Shown: positions 53,276-63,353, counted from the first letter of the stretch. The stretch is 64,000 bases of DNA from Bradyrhizobium vignae (GCF_004114425.1 NZ_RDQF01000008.1:62001-126000), one strand, 5' to 3'. Numbers and translations: made by a program. The notes: generated by a model from the letters alone, not told the origin.

Positions 53276-53767
53276 ATGGTTCGCGAACAGGAGCTCCGCG
53301 AGGGCGAGGTCGCTATCGAGCTGCCGCCGACGCAAGATGCCGGACTCGTCTTCATCGGCCGTATCCGCACGCCCTGGACATCGCGGCTGGAGACGCCGCG
53401 GCAGGGGCGTCAGGACGGCCCGATATGCCGCCTCGAGATCTTCGAGCCGTTCGTGCCGGCCATCAAGGGCGTCGATTTCTACAGCAATCTCGAAGTGCTC
53501 TATTGGCTCGACAAGTCGCGCCGGGACATCATCCTGCAGAGCCCGAAGAACAACGAGAAAACGCGCGGCACGTTCTCGCTGCGCTCGCCGGTGCGGCCCA
53601 ATCCGATCGGCACCTCGATCGTGAAGCTGGTCGGTATCGAGGGCAACGCGATCCTGGTGCGCGGGCTCGACTGTATCGACAATACGCCGCTGATCGATAT
53701 CAAGCCGGATCGTTGCGAGTTCACGCCGCTGGCTGCGCCGCAGAAGGGCGATTTCGAGACCGAGTGA
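53276..53767 (+). CDS. trmO: tRNA (t6A37-N6)-methyltransferase TrmO (TsaA-like)
   Basis: The 163-residue protein shows the TsaA/TrmO beta-barrel pattern: IGRIRTPWTSRLETPRQG, LEIFEPFVPAIKGVDFYSNL, and LRSPVRPNPIGTSIVKL near residue 110. TrmO uses SAM to methylate t6A at position 37 of some tRNAs. Residues DIKPD at the end are also typical. ATG 53276 follows AGGGATGG. It is 29 bases after azlD, maybe in the same transcript. Confidence 0.88.
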   Translation: MVREQELREGEVAIELPPTQDAGLVFIGRIRTPWTSRLETPRQGRQDGPICRLEIFEPFVPAIKGVDFYSNLEVLYWLDKSRRDIILQSPKNNEKTRGTFSLRSPVRPNPIGTSIVKLVGIEGNAILVRGLDCIDNTPLIDIKPDRCEFTPLAAPQKGDFETE

Positions 53768-53788
53768 GGAGCGCTCCGCTCTAATCCC

Positions 53789-53909
53789 GTCATTGCGAGG
53801 AGCTCTTGCGACGAAGCAATCCAGACTGCCTCCGTGGAGGGATTCTGGATTGCTTCACGGGGCCTGTCATCGGGCCGCGCTTGGCGCGGACCCGTTGGCT
53901 CGCAATGAC
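53789..53909. repeat. GTCATTGCGAG palindromic repeat, long form
   Basis: A 121-base element with perfect 11-base outer arms and inner arms GAAGCAATCCAGA and TCTGGATTGCTTC. A similar element lies at 55744-55862 in the opposite orientation. Confidence 0.85.
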
Positions 53910-53926
53910 GATGGATGCGGCGCCGC

Positions 53927-54355
53927 CTACCCCGCCTTCAGCGCCGCGGTCAGCTTCGCCGCGTGCTCTCGCAGCACCTTGTCGTCTTCCTTGCGGCTCG
54001 CCGGCGGCAGCATGGCGACGCCGTCGTGGCGCGGCATCACGTGCATGTGGAGATGAAACACCACCTGTCCGCCGGCAGGCTCGTTGAACTGCTGCACGGT
54101 GATGCCGTCGGCCTCGAACGCCTTCATCGCCGCGGCGGCGATCCTGTGCGCACCGCGGGCGACATGGGCGTAGTCGTCCGGTTTGATGTCGAGGATGTTG
54201 CGGGCAGCGACCTTCGGGATCACCAGCGTGTGACCGGGTACGCGCGGCATGATGTCGAGGAAGGCGAAGACGTGCTCGTCCTCGTACACCTTGTAGCAGG
54301 GCAGTTCGCCGCGCAGGATCTTTGCGAAGATGTTGTTGGCGTCGTAGGCGGTCAT
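53927..54355 (-). CDS. HIT family protein
   Basis: The 142-residue protein has the histidine triad HLHMHVMPR (His-x-His-x-His) near residue 100 and the N-terminal NIFAKILRGELPCYKVYEDE segment, with a partial CxxC-type zinc site missing. HIT proteins of the Hint group cleave nucleoside phosphoramidates. Cytoplasmic; complete; usual length. Confidence 0.93.
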   Translation of the reverse strand: MTAYDANNIFAKILRGELPCYKVYEDEHVFAFLDIMPRVPGHTLVIPKVAARNILDIKPDDYAHVARGAHRIAAAAMKAFEADGITVQQFNEPAGGQVVFHLHMHVMPRHDGVAMLPPASRKEDDKVLREHAAKLTAALKAG

Positions 54356-54415
54356 GATGGCTCCTCGGCGGCTCCTCGAGATTTTGCGCTTACTGTCACC
54401 AGCAGCGGCGAGGCG

Positions 54416-55672
54416 TCAAGGCGCCTCGTCGCCGCCTTTGCGGAACGGACCGAGCTCGGCGAGCTCACGCCCGGCCTCCGCGACATAGGCGCGCTCGCGC
54501 TTGAGGTAATCATCGATGGCGCGGCGCAGTCCGGGATCGGCGATGAAATGGGCGGAATGGGTGGTGCGCGGCAGGTAGCCGCGCGCGATCTTGTGCTCGC
54601 CCTGCGCGCCGGCCTCAACATGCTTCAGGCCGTGTCTGATTGCGAAGTCGATCGCCTGATAATAGCAGACCTCGAAATGCAAGAACGGATGATGCTCGAC
54701 CGCGCCCCAGTTGCGGCCGAACAGCGTGTCCGAGCCGATGAAGTTGATGGCGCCCGCGATCCAGCGATTGTTGCGGCGGGCCATCACCAGCAGCACATCC
54801 TCGCTCATGGTTTCGCCGATCAGCGAGAAGAACTCGCGCGTGAGATAGGGGCGGCCCCATTTACGCGAGCCGGTCTCCATGTAGAATTCGAAGAAGGCGT
54901 CCCACGCATCCTCGGTGATGTCTTTTCCCGTGAGCCAGTGGATCGTGATGCCGGCGGCCAGCGCATCGCGCCGCTCGCGCTTGATCGACTTGCGGTGGCG
55001 GGAGTTCAGCGTCGCCAGGAAATCGTCGAAGCTCGTAAAACCCTCGTTGTGCCAGTGGAACTGCTGGTCGGTGCGCTGGAGGAAGCCGTGCTCGGCGAGC
55101 AGCTTCCATTCGTCCTCGCGCGCGAAGGTAACATGCACGGATGAGGCTTTGCTGACGCCGCACAGCGCCACCAGCCCGCTCGCCAGCGCGTCTGTGATGC
55201 GCTCGCGGTCGACACCGTCGCGAACCAGCAGCCGCGGTCCCGTTGCCGGGGTGAAGGGAACTGAGACCTGAAGCTTCGGATAATAGCGTCCGCCGGCGCG
55301 CTCATAGGCATCCGCCCAGCCGCGGTCGAAGACGTATTCGCCTTGCGAGTGCGATTTCAAATAGCAGGGCACAACGCCGGCGACGCGGCCGTCGAGCTTG
55401 GCCACGAGGTGGCGCGGCCCCCAGCCGGTGCGGATCGTTGCCGAACCCGATTTCTCGGCCGCGGAAAGAAACGCGTGCGAGACGAACGGGTTATAGGCGG
55501 GTCTTGAGAGCCCGAGAGAATCGCCTGGAGGAGCGGATGAGGTTCCCGCGCCATGACCGTTGCAAGCCTTCTCGTTAAAGGTCTTGCCGGGGTTGGCGCA
55601 GGCGTCCCAATCCTCGGGCGAGATGTCGCCAATGGACGGTACGGCCTCGAGCGTAATTTCGGATGATGCCAT
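54416..55672 (-). CDS. GNAT/FemAB-like N-acyltransferase (DUF482 family)
   Basis: The 418-residue protein contains FVSHAFLSAAEKSGSA, GWGPRHLVAKLDGRVAGVVP and NSRHRKSIKRERRDALAAGI, features of the PF04339 family, often annotated as peptidoglycan biosynthesis/recognition. These are GNAT-like acyltransferases of unresolved substrate. ATG 55672 is chosen over the first frame start, 12 codons upstream. Residues about 330-360 (HFEVCYYQAIDFAIRHGLKH) match the late conserved region. Confidence 0.85.
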   Translation of the reverse strand: MASSEITLEAVPSIGDISPEDWDACANPGKTFNEKACNGHGAGTSSAPPGDSLGLSRPAYNPFVSHAFLSAAEKSGSATIRTGWGPRHLVAKLDGRVAGVVPCYLKSHSQGEYVFDRGWADAYERAGGRYYPKLQVSVPFTPATGPRLLVRDGVDRERITDALASGLVALCGVSKASSVHVTFAREDEWKLLAEHGFLQRTDQQFHWHNEGFTSFDDFLATLNSRHRKSIKRERRDALAAGITIHWLTGKDITEDAWDAFFEFYMETGSRKWGRPYLTREFFSLIGETMSEDVLLVMARRNNRWIAGAINFIGSDTLFGRNWGAVEHHPFLHFEVCYYQAIDFAIRHGLKHVEAGAQGEHKIARGYLPRTTHSAHFIADPGLRRAIDDYLKRERAYVAEAGRELAELGPFRKGGDEAP

Positions 55673-55743
55673 TGCGCCCAAGATCGTGCATTGCAGCAGC
55701 GACTTCAAGGGGCGGGAACACAGGTCGGGCGGTCGCCACCGCC

Positions 55744-55862
55744 GTCATTGCGAGCCAACGGGTCCGCGCGAAGCGCCCGATGACAGGCTCCGCGAAGCAA
55801 ATCCAGACTGTTTCCGCGAAGGGATCCTGGATTGCTTCGTCGCAAGTGCTCCTCACAATGAC
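55744..55862. repeat. GTCATTGCGAG palindromic repeat, inverted copy
   Basis: A 119-base element related to 53789-53909 but reversed, with one changed base in the right arm (CTCACAATGAC). It shares the segment ACGGGTCCGCGCGAAGCGC with 58203-58317. Confidence 0.8.
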
Positions 55863-55879
55863 GAGGAGGGAGGGGCGCC

Positions 55880-56626
55880 CTATGGCACGAACCCCTCGAA
55901 GATCATCTGGTCCGCATAGCGCCCAACCCGGGTCCGCTGCTCTGGCGTGCGCACGGTCCAGCCGAGCAGGGCGCAGCCGAAGACGTTGCGGGCGATCCAG
56001 GGGGCGGGGGCCGGGAGGTGGTCGACCTTGAAGGCGACGAAGTGCGGCTGGGTCTGCAAGCCGTGCCGCAGGTAGAGCATGCTGTCGCGCTGCTTCTGCG
56101 TGAGCTTGGCCCAGTACTCGTCCTCATAGGTCCGCTGCGCGACGATGCCGCGCGGGCGGTCGGGCAACAGCTCGCGCAGCGCGAGCACCTGGTCGGGATC
56201 GAAGGACATGCCGACCGCCGGGCCATCATAGGACGCCAGCACCTCCGCCATTCGCTTCACCAACTTGCGGTCACCGCCAAAGTGGCTCTTCACCTCGATC
56301 ACCAGCGGCACGCGGCCGGCGACGAGGGCGCAGAGGTCGGACAGCGACATCATTCGCTCGTCCGTGTCCTTGAATTTGAGGGCTTTCAGCTCCGCGGCGG
56401 TTTTCGAGATGACCTCGCCGGTGGCCTCCGTGAGGCGGCCGAGCGCATGGTCGTGATGCACCATGGCCTCGCCGTCGGCGGAGAGCTGGATGTCGACCTC
56501 GACCGAGAAATTGCCTGTGATCGCAGCCTGCACCGCGCCCGGCATGTTCTCGACGATGCCGCGCGAAATGTCATGCAGGCCGCGATGGGCGACCGGCCGG
56601 GCTGTCAGCCAATCGGGAGCGCGCAT
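55880..56626 (-). CDS. Glycerophosphodiester phosphodiesterase (GDPD) family
   Basis: The 248-residue protein starts with VAHRGLHDISRGIVENM (catalytic His-Arg), then SVEVDIQLSADGEAMVHHDHAL (metal-binding Glu-x-Asp and the second His). It has a TIM-barrel GDPD layout, no signal peptide, and should cleave glycerophosphodiesters into glycerol-3-phosphate and an alcohol. It starts five bases after the stop of a RidA-family gene, so the two form an operon. Confidence 0.9.
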   Translation of the reverse strand: MRAPDWLTARPVAHRGLHDISRGIVENMPGAVQAAITGNFSVEVDIQLSADGEAMVHHDHALGRLTEATGEVISKTAAELKALKFKDTDERMMSLSDLCALVAGRVPLVIEVKSHFGGDRKLVKRMAEVLASYDGPAVGMSFDPDQVLALRELLPDRPRGIVAQRTYEDEYWAKLTQKQRDSMLYLRHGLQTQPHFVAFKVDHLPAPAPWIARNVFGCALLGWTVRTPEQRTRVGRYADQMIFEGFVP

Positions 56627-56631
56627 GCGCG

Positions 56632-57099
56632 TCAGGCGACCTCGAACACGCCTTCGACCTCGACCGCCGCATCCGCAGGCAGCGAGGCGACCCCGACGGT
56701 GGTCCGGGCATGGCGGCCCTTGTCGCCGAAGGCGGCAACCATCAGGTCGGAGGCGCCGTTGAGCACCTTCGGCCCGTCCAGGAAGTCCGGCGCCGAGTTG
56801 ATGAAGCCGCCGAGGCGCACCACGCGCACGACCTTGTCGAGATCGCCGAGCGCTGCCTTGACCTGGGCCAGCAGGTTGACGGCGCAGCCGCGCGCGGCGG
56901 CCGCACCGTCTTCGATGGAGACGCCCGCGCCGAGCTTGCCCTTGGCGATCAGCTTGCCGGCGGGGTCGAAGCAGACCTGGCCGGAGACGAACAGCAAGTT
57001 GCCGGTGCGCACGAACGGGACGTAGTTGGCGACGGGGGTGGGAGCCTCATGTAGCCTGATGCCCTGTTCCGCCAGTTTCTGCTCGACCGTGCCCACCAT
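56632..57099 (-). CDS. RidA family protein (YjgF/YER057c), longer form
   Basis: This 155-residue RidA-fold protein shows GNLLFVSGQVCFDPAGKL and VRVVRLGGFINSAPDFLDG, and GVASLPADAAVEVEGVFEVA at the end. The conserved Arg of the active RidA pocket is at position about 135 (GRHARTTVGVASLP). True RidA enzymes deaminate reactive enamines and imines; other members have unknown roles. The ATG at 57099 has GAGG upstream. It is co-transcribed with the GDPD gene. Confidence 0.88.
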   Translation of the reverse strand: MVGTVEQKLAEQGIRLHEAPTPVANYVPFVRTGNLLFVSGQVCFDPAGKLIAKGKLGAGVSIEDGAAAARGCAVNLLAQVKAALGDLDKVVRVVRLGGFINSAPDFLDGPKVLNGASDLMVAAFGDKGRHARTTVGVASLPADAAVEVEGVFEVA

Positions 57100-57339
57100 G
57101 TCCGACCTCGTTGTCCAAAAATCATTGCCCCCGGCGCGTCCGTTAGAACGCCGGGCGCGACCTGTTTCGCCCATCGTGCCGCCACATGCAAGCAACCCAA
57201 CCAGACCGGGGCTGCGTTTTGTTGAGGCGGAGCAGCAGGTTCAGCGCGAGTGCCGCAACTTTACGTGAAATGGCCTCAGTTGCGACGCAATGGAACGGTC
57301 ATTAAAATGTCGAATCTGCGCTTTCCTCAGGGAACAGAC

Positions 57340-58185
57340 ATGGTGCACCTTTTCCGGACTTCGCTCGGTGTGATGGCGCTCGCCGCGGCCAGTGTCGGCC
57401 TTGGTGGCGGGGCTCTGGCCGCCAACGGTCCGTTTCTCGCGCACCAGGCGCTCTATGACCTCAGCCTCGTCAAATCGCGCTCCAATTCGGTCAACAGCGC
57501 ACGCGGCCGGATTCTTTACAACTTCACGGGCAGCGCCTGCGAGGGCTACACCTCCGAGTTCCGTCAGGTCTCCGAGCTCGACAGCGGCGAGGGCAAGGTC
57601 ACGCTCAGCGACCTCCGCTCCAATTCCTGGGAGGACGCCGCGGGAAAGAGCTACCGCTTCAAGATCGAAACGCGCATGAACGAGGCGGATGCCGGCCGCG
57701 TCGACGGCTCGGCCGAGCGCGACGGCGACCATATCAATGTGAAGCTGAAGCTGCCGGCACCGAAGACCTTCACCCTCGACGGCAAGATCGTATTCCCGAC
57801 CGAGCAGATCCAGCGCATCATCGCCGCAGCCAAGGAGGGCAAGTCGCTGCTCGAGCTCTCCGTCTATGACGGCTCCGACGACGGCCAGAAGGTCTACAAC
57901 ACGCTGACCGTGATCGGCCAGCCGATCCCCGCCGACCGCGCCACGCCGTCCGATCCGTCGATCTCGGACGAGCATATGAAGTCGCTGAAGCGTTGGCCTG
58001 TCACCGTCAGCTATTTCGACCGCGACGCCCAGCAGAAGGAGGGCGAGCAGACCCCGGTCTACGCGATGTCGTTCGAGCTCTACGAGAACGGCGTCTCGCG
58101 CCAGCTCGTGCTCGATTACAACGATTTCGTCATCTCCGGCGCGATGGGCAAGTTCGACGTGAAGGACAGCAAGCCCTGTAATTGA
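57340..58185 (+). CDS. eipB: Cell-envelope integrity protein EipB (DUF1849)
   Basis: The 281-residue protein has a signal peptide (about 1-27, GALA-AN) and a DUF1849 beta-sheet domain (AHQALYDLSLVKSRSN, DFVISGAMGKFDVKDSKPCN). EipB of Brucella is a periplasmic beta-spiral protein needed for envelope integrity. Two cysteines (ACEGY, near residue 67; and the penultimate residue) may form the disulfide known for the family. ATG 57340 has GGAACAGAC just before it. The gene is divergent from the RidA-GDPD pair. Confidence 0.9.
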   Translation: MVHLFRTSLGVMALAAASVGLGGGALAANGPFLAHQALYDLSLVKSRSNSVNSARGRILYNFTGSACEGYTSEFRQVSELDSGEGKVTLSDLRSNSWEDAAGKSYRFKIETRMNEADAGRVDGSAERDGDHINVKLKLPAPKTFTLDGKIVFPTEQIQRIIAAAKEGKSLLELSVYDGSDDGQKVYNTLTVIGQPIPADRATPSDPSISDEHMKSLKRWPVTVSYFDRDAQQKEGEQTPVYAMSFELYENGVSRQLVLDYNDFVISGAMGKFDVKDSKPCN

Positions 58186-58202
58186 GGGGCAGTCTCTCTT
58201 CC

Positions 58203-58317
58203 GTCAATCCAACGGGTCCGCGCGAAGCGCGGCCCGATGACAGGCTCCGCGAAGCAATCCAGAGTCCGTCCGCGGGAAGATTTTGGGGTGCTTCCTCGCT
58301 TCGCTCCTCGCAATGAC
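58203..58317. repeat. Degenerate GTCATTGCGAG-type repeat
   Basis: A 115-base element ending CTCCTCGCAATGAC and containing ACGGGTCCGCGCGAAGCGC and CGAAGCAATCCAGA, as in 55744-55862. The left arm is reduced to GTCAATCC. It lies between eipB and a RidA-family gene. Confidence 0.7.
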
Positions 58318-58382
58318 GGGGCTGGCTCTCCGCTTACTCCCCAGCTACGCTCGACAACCACGGAACTCAGGGAGGCAACCCG

Positions 58383-58784
58383 ATGCCCAAGCTCGACCAT
58401 CTCCGCCCCAGCGGACTGCATCACAATCCCGCTTATTCCCACGTCGTCACTGCCACGGGTGCGCGCACGATCTACATCTCCGGCCAGGTGTCTGTGGACG
58501 AGGAGGGGCGGATCGTCGGCGAGGGCGATATCGCGGCGCAGACGACGCAGGTGATGCAGAATCTCGGCCTCGCGTTGAAGGCGGCCGGCGCGAGCTATGC
58601 GAATATCGTCAAGATCACGACTTTCGTGGTGAACTACAAGCCGGAGTTGCGTCCAGTCATCGGCAAGGCTCGCTCCGCCTTCTTCGAAGGCATGGAGCCG
58701 CCGGCATCGACGCTCGTTGGCGTCTCCGCGCTCGCTGCACCGGAGTGGCTGATCGAGATCGAGGCGGTGGCCGTCGCGGATTGA
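58383..58784 (+). CDS. RidA family protein (short form)
   Basis: The 133-residue protein contains YISGQVSVDEEGRIVGEG, IVKITTFVVNYKPELRPVIG and the late segment PPASTLVGVSALAAPEWLIE, a RidA-fold protein. The usual catalytic Arg in R-x-x-V (here PPASTLVGV) is replaced, so enzymatic deaminase activity of the RidA type is doubtful. Small-molecule binding is possible. It is unrelated by close similarity to the RidA-like gene at 56632. Confidence 0.88.
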   Translation: MPKLDHLRPSGLHHNPAYSHVVTATGARTIYISGQVSVDEEGRIVGEGDIAAQTTQVMQNLGLALKAAGASYANIVKITTFVVNYKPELRPVIGKARSAFFEGMEPPASTLVGVSALAAPEWLIEIEAVAVAD

Positions 58785-58787
58785 CTC

Positions 58788-58826
58788 CGTAGCCCGGATT
58801 GCGCTGCCAGCGTAATCCGGGCTACG
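58788..58826. repeat. CGTAGCCCGGATT inverted repeat / terminator
   Basis: Perfect 13-base arms CGTAGCCCGGATT and AATCCGGGCTACG with a 13-base loop, between convergent genes. It covers the restored stop codon of the ACT-domain pseudogene. Probably a repeated element used as a terminator. Confidence 0.8.
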
Positions 58827-59228
58827 AATGCTTCGCTTCTGACATCTCTCGTAGCAGCACCATCGCTTTATCGGCCAGGTCGGCAGGCACGAAGAGAGAT
58901 CGTGATGAAAGGCCGACACGGCGTTCACGCTGATGCCGGCTTCGGCCAGACGCGTCGTGATTGCAGCCAGGAAGCCCACCGCATCGAGCGCGGAGTGAAC
59001 TGACAAGGTGATCAGGCGCGATGGAAATTCATGGCGTAGTCCGGCGCGTTCGGCCTCCTCGTGCAGGATCACCAGCGTTGTTCCTTCGCGCTCCCGGAAC
59101 GTCAGCATCGGGTGAATGGTGGCTGGAATGCTCGCACCCGGTGCAAGCGTGCAAAACACGAAGATGCCGTCCAGGATCTCCGGCTTCATGCTAGTCAGCA
59201 GTGCGTCGAGATCGCGTTCGCCTGTCAC
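58822..59228 (-). pseudogene. ACT-domain protein, broken by a one-base deletion
   Basis: From a GTG at 59228 the frame encodes a normal ACT-like protein (DGIFVFCTLAPGASIPATIH, then TRLAEAGISVNAVSAFHHD, about 110 residues). After GAT at about 58900 the phase shifts and the frame runs on with unrelated residues into 58116. Adding one A in GATCTCTC (GATCATCTC) restores LFVPADLADKAMVLLREMSE and so on, ending at a TAG at 58822-58824. The expected residue there is His, as in other family members (HDHLFVP). So either the gene is a recent pseudogene or the base was lost in sequencing. The family is a small ACT-domain protein of unknown ligand. Confidence 0.8.
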
Positions 59229-59418
59229 GGTGCCAGTCCCGAGATCGTTTGAGCGCCTGCGAAGCTATCTGCGCCAGGGGCTGTAGAAGTCACAAGCAAC
59301 ATACCTTTGTATATCTCCTCTAATCCTTCTCATGCGCTGACCTTACGCTGGTACAATTGAGCGACGGCGGCAGATTCTTACAATTCGAGTCCGCTCGGGT
59401 CACTGCGAAGAGGCTCAA

Positions 59419-59574
59419 ATGAACGTCGTCATTCGGAAGCTCAACGGCTTGTGGCACCTCATCGTCGGGTCTTGTCAGATCCGAACGCCGTTCCTGGAAA
59501 CCCAGGATCGACAGTTGGTCGTTCAGTATGCCCGGCGCGCCTATCCGGGTGCACGGATCTTCGAACGCGACTGA
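59419..59574 (+). CDS. 51-residue hypothetical protein
   Basis: A short frame with a ribosome site AGAGG and ATG at 59419 encodes 51 residues (MNVVIRKLNGLWHLIVGSCQ... ending ARIFERD). The composition is protein-like, with a beta-hairpin then a helix (DRQLVVQYARRAYPG). It falls below usual gene-calling length. The region from 59229 to 59418 is AT-richer and may hold its promoter. Function unknown. Confidence 0.55.
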   Translation: MNVVIRKLNGLWHLIVGSCQIRTPFLETQDRQLVVQYARRAYPGARIFERD

Positions 59575-59589
59575 CTAAAGCAGACTAGA

Positions 59590-60879
59590 TCACTCCTGCG
59601 CCTTCTCCGGCCCTTCATACGCAATGCCGCGGATCACCGCGGTGCTGCCGAACTTCTTGCGCAGGCTGTCGACCGCACGTTCGGCGTGAGCGGCGCGGCG
59701 GTCGAGCATGTCGGTGTCGTCGCTCGTTGATCCCTCGCGCAGCGCGCTGACGCCGGCGCCCATCAGGCGGAAGGCGGTGCCGTCGATCTCTTTCGCCAGC
59801 ATCTCGCGGCAGATCGAGAAGATCTTTGCGGCAAGCTGCGTCGGCGCTGCGATCGACTGCGAGCGGGTGCGCTGGCGAAAATCGGCGGTCTTCAGCTTCA
59901 GCGTGACGGTCGAGCCGGCAAGCTCGCTGTTCTTGAGCCGCGACGACGTTTTCTCGCACAGCCGCCACAAGATCTTCTCCAGCGTTGCGAAATCGCGGAT
60001 GTCGGTCTCGAAGGTGGTCTCGCTGGAAATGGTCTTGGCGCCGCGATCAGGCTCGACGCGACGGTCGTCGATGCCGCGCGCGAGCCGCCACAGCCTGCGG
60101 CCGTCGCTCGGAAACTGCCGCATCATCTCGATCTCGTCGGCCTTCTGCAGGTCGGCGATGACGCGGAAGCTGCGCTGCACGAGGCGTTCCTGCGTGGCGG
60201 GGCCGACGCCGAAGATGAAGCCGACCGGCTTTTCCGCCAGCATCGAACGCGCTTCCTCCCGATCGAGCGCGGCAAAGCCACGGGGCTTGTCGAGATCGGA
60301 GGCGATCTTGGCCAGGAACTTGTTGCAGGACAGGCCGACCGAGACGGTGATGCCGATGTCGCGCTCGACGTCGCCGGCAAAGCGAGCCAGCACCTTTGCC
60401 GGGATCATGCCGTGCACCCGTTCAGTGCCGGAGAGATCGAGGAAGGCCTCATCGATCGAGAGCGGCTCGACCAGAGGCGTCAGCGCCTGCATGGCCTGCC
60501 GCACCGCGCGGCCGACCCGGACATATTTCGCCATATCCGGGCGGATCACGGTCGCATGCGGGCAGGCCTCCAACGCCCTGAACATCGGCATGGCCGAGCG
60601 CACGCCATAGGTGCGCGCGATGTAGCAGGCGGCCGATACCACGCCGCGTTTCCCCCCGCCGATGATGACGGGCTTGTCGGCGATTTCAGGGTTGTCGCGC
60701 TTCTCGACCGCTGCGTAGAAGGCGTCGCAGTCGATATGGGCGATGCTCAGGCCTGCCAGTGCGCGGTGGCGGACGAGGCGAGGGGATCCGCAGGCGGAAC
60801 AGCGTCGCACCCCCATATCCAGGTCGGCCAGACAATCCCGGCAGAAGCAGCGGGGCCCGGCCGCCTCTGGGTCGCTCAC
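59590..60879 (-). CDS. dinB: DNA polymerase IV (DinB) with N-terminal Cys cluster
   Basis: The 429-residue Y-family translesion polymerase has catalytic residues in HIDCDAFYAAVE (D50, D52) and SIDEAFLDLSG (Asp-Glu). A helix-hairpin-helix-like region (FIFGVGPATQERL, about 220) and the little-finger domain (about 290-400) follow. The first 40 residues carry C11, C13, C16, C27 and C30, which could bind zinc. This part is absent from E. coli DinB. The start is a GTG that overlaps the stop of the DUF3572 gene by four bases (GTGA), so the two are coupled. Confidence 0.93.
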   Translation of the reverse strand: MSDPEAAGPRCFCRDCLADLDMGVRRCSACGSPRLVRHRALAGLSIAHIDCDAFYAAVEKRDNPEIADKPVIIGGGKRGVVSAACYIARTYGVRSAMPMFRALEACPHATVIRPDMAKYVRVGRAVRQAMQALTPLVEPLSIDEAFLDLSGTERVHGMIPAKVLARFAGDVERDIGITVSVGLSCNKFLAKIASDLDKPRGFAALDREEARSMLAEKPVGFIFGVGPATQERLVQRSFRVIADLQKADEIEMMRQFPSDGRRLWRLARGIDDRRVEPDRGAKTISSETTFETDIRDFATLEKILWRLCEKTSSRLKNSELAGSTVTLKLKTADFRQRTRSQSIAAPTQLAAKIFSICREMLAKEIDGTAFRLMGAGVSALREGSTSDDTDMLDRRAAHAERAVDSLRKKFGSTAVIRGIAYEGPEKAQE

Positions 60880-61187
60880 GGCACGTCGCGCTCCCAGGAG
60901 GGGTCGCCGAGCGCGTCGCCGAGGACCTGCCGCGCTGCGGCGACGTTGGTCGGATGCAGTTCCGCGGAGCTGGCAAAGGCCTTCACCGTGGCATCGTCGC
61001 GCAGCACGAAATCGAGCACGCTGAGCAGGAAGTTCGGGTCCGCGGCGGCATTGCGGAGGGTCTCCGGACCGACCCCCGTCTCGGCCAGGAACAGGCCCAG
61101 CCGCTCGGGCTCGCCGGCGATGAAGGACAGGGCCTGAATCGCAACGATTTCAGCGACTTCGCGGGGGTTGTGAACAGGCTTTTTCAC
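60876..61187 (-). CDS. DUF3572 family protein
   Basis: The 103-residue helical protein (VAEIVAIQALSFIAGEPERL, FLLSVLDFVLRDDATVKAFA) matches DUF3572, known mainly from alphaproteobacteria and of unknown function. Start is GTG at 61187. It overlaps dinB by four bases, so a link to DNA damage tolerance is possible, on context alone. Confidence 0.88.
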   Translation of the reverse strand: MKKPVHNPREVAEIVAIQALSFIAGEPERLGLFLAETGVGPETLRNAAADPNFLLSVLDFVLRDDATVKAFASSAELHPTNVAAARQVLGDALGDPSWERDVP

Positions 61188-61429
61188 GGGGACGGTTTGC
61201 CTTTCCGTTAACTTTCGGTCTCTAATTTGGAATCATCATGCCCGAGTCTCGTCCTCAAGTCTTCCGGCCCCAGACAAGCAACTGGAAACCACACTGCAGA
61301 AAGTCGGCCCTCGGGTTTAACGAAACTCAAGCGAATCTGAGGCTAGTTTGAATCCAGTTTTCGAAACGCCGGGAAGCGGCGTCTGAGGCGTCACATGTAC
61401 CGGTCCTTCGGACCAATCAGGAGGGCGGG

Positions 61430-61795
61430 ATGGCTAAGACCGTCCTGATCGTGGAAGACAACGAGCTCAACATGAAGCTCTTCCGCGACCTGTTGGAGGC
61501 GCACGGCTACCAGACCACAGGCACCAGCAACGGCTACGAGGCGCTCGACCTCGTTCGCAAGATGCGGCCCGACCTCGTGCTGATGGATATCCAATTGCCG
61601 CAGGTCTCCGGGCTCGAGGTGACGCGCTGGATCAAGGACGATCCGGAGCTGCGTACCATTCCCGTCGTCGCGGTCACGGCCTTCGCGATGAAGGGCGACG
61701 AAGAGCGCATCCGCGAGGGCGGCTGCGAAGCTTATTTATCCAAACCGATCTCGGTCGGGAAATTCATTGAGACGGTCCGGCGTTTCATCGGATAG
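61430..61795 (+). CDS. divK: Cell-cycle response regulator DivK
   Basis: The 121-residue single receiver domain has acidic residues VEDNE (8-12), phosphoacceptor D53 (LMDIQLPQ), T/A site AVTAFAMKG and Lys in YLSKPIS. In Caulobacter and rhizobia DivK is phosphorylated by DivJ and PleC and controls CtrA and asymmetric division. It is followed 14 bases later by pleD, the classic arrangement. A plain purine-rich ribosome site (GGAGGG) precedes the ATG. Confidence 0.95.
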   Translation: MAKTVLIVEDNELNMKLFRDLLEAHGYQTTGTSNGYEALDLVRKMRPDLVLMDIQLPQVSGLEVTRWIKDDPELRTIPVVAVTAFAMKGDEERIREGGCEAYLSKPISVGKFIETVRRFIG

Positions 61796-61809
61796 GAAGT
61801 GAGTTCACA

Positions 61810-63183
<1,374 letters not shown>

Positions 63184-63353
63184 GCGGCCGCCCGCAAAGT
63201 TTGCGAAAACAACCCCATGCACAGTAGCCGGCGCGAGCCGGATCAATGGGTTACGCAGGTGGCGCGATGGCTTGCGTCGGCGGCAGCGTCATTTGACCCG
63301 TCGGGCAAAACAGGAGCATATTGGTAGGGTCGCGGCGGTGCCACAAACGCCGC

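Noticed and set aside
58116..58821. C-terminal extension of the ACT-domain frame over the RidA-family gene
   Set aside because: It is the wrong-phase read-through caused by the one-base deletion and is not conserved protein.
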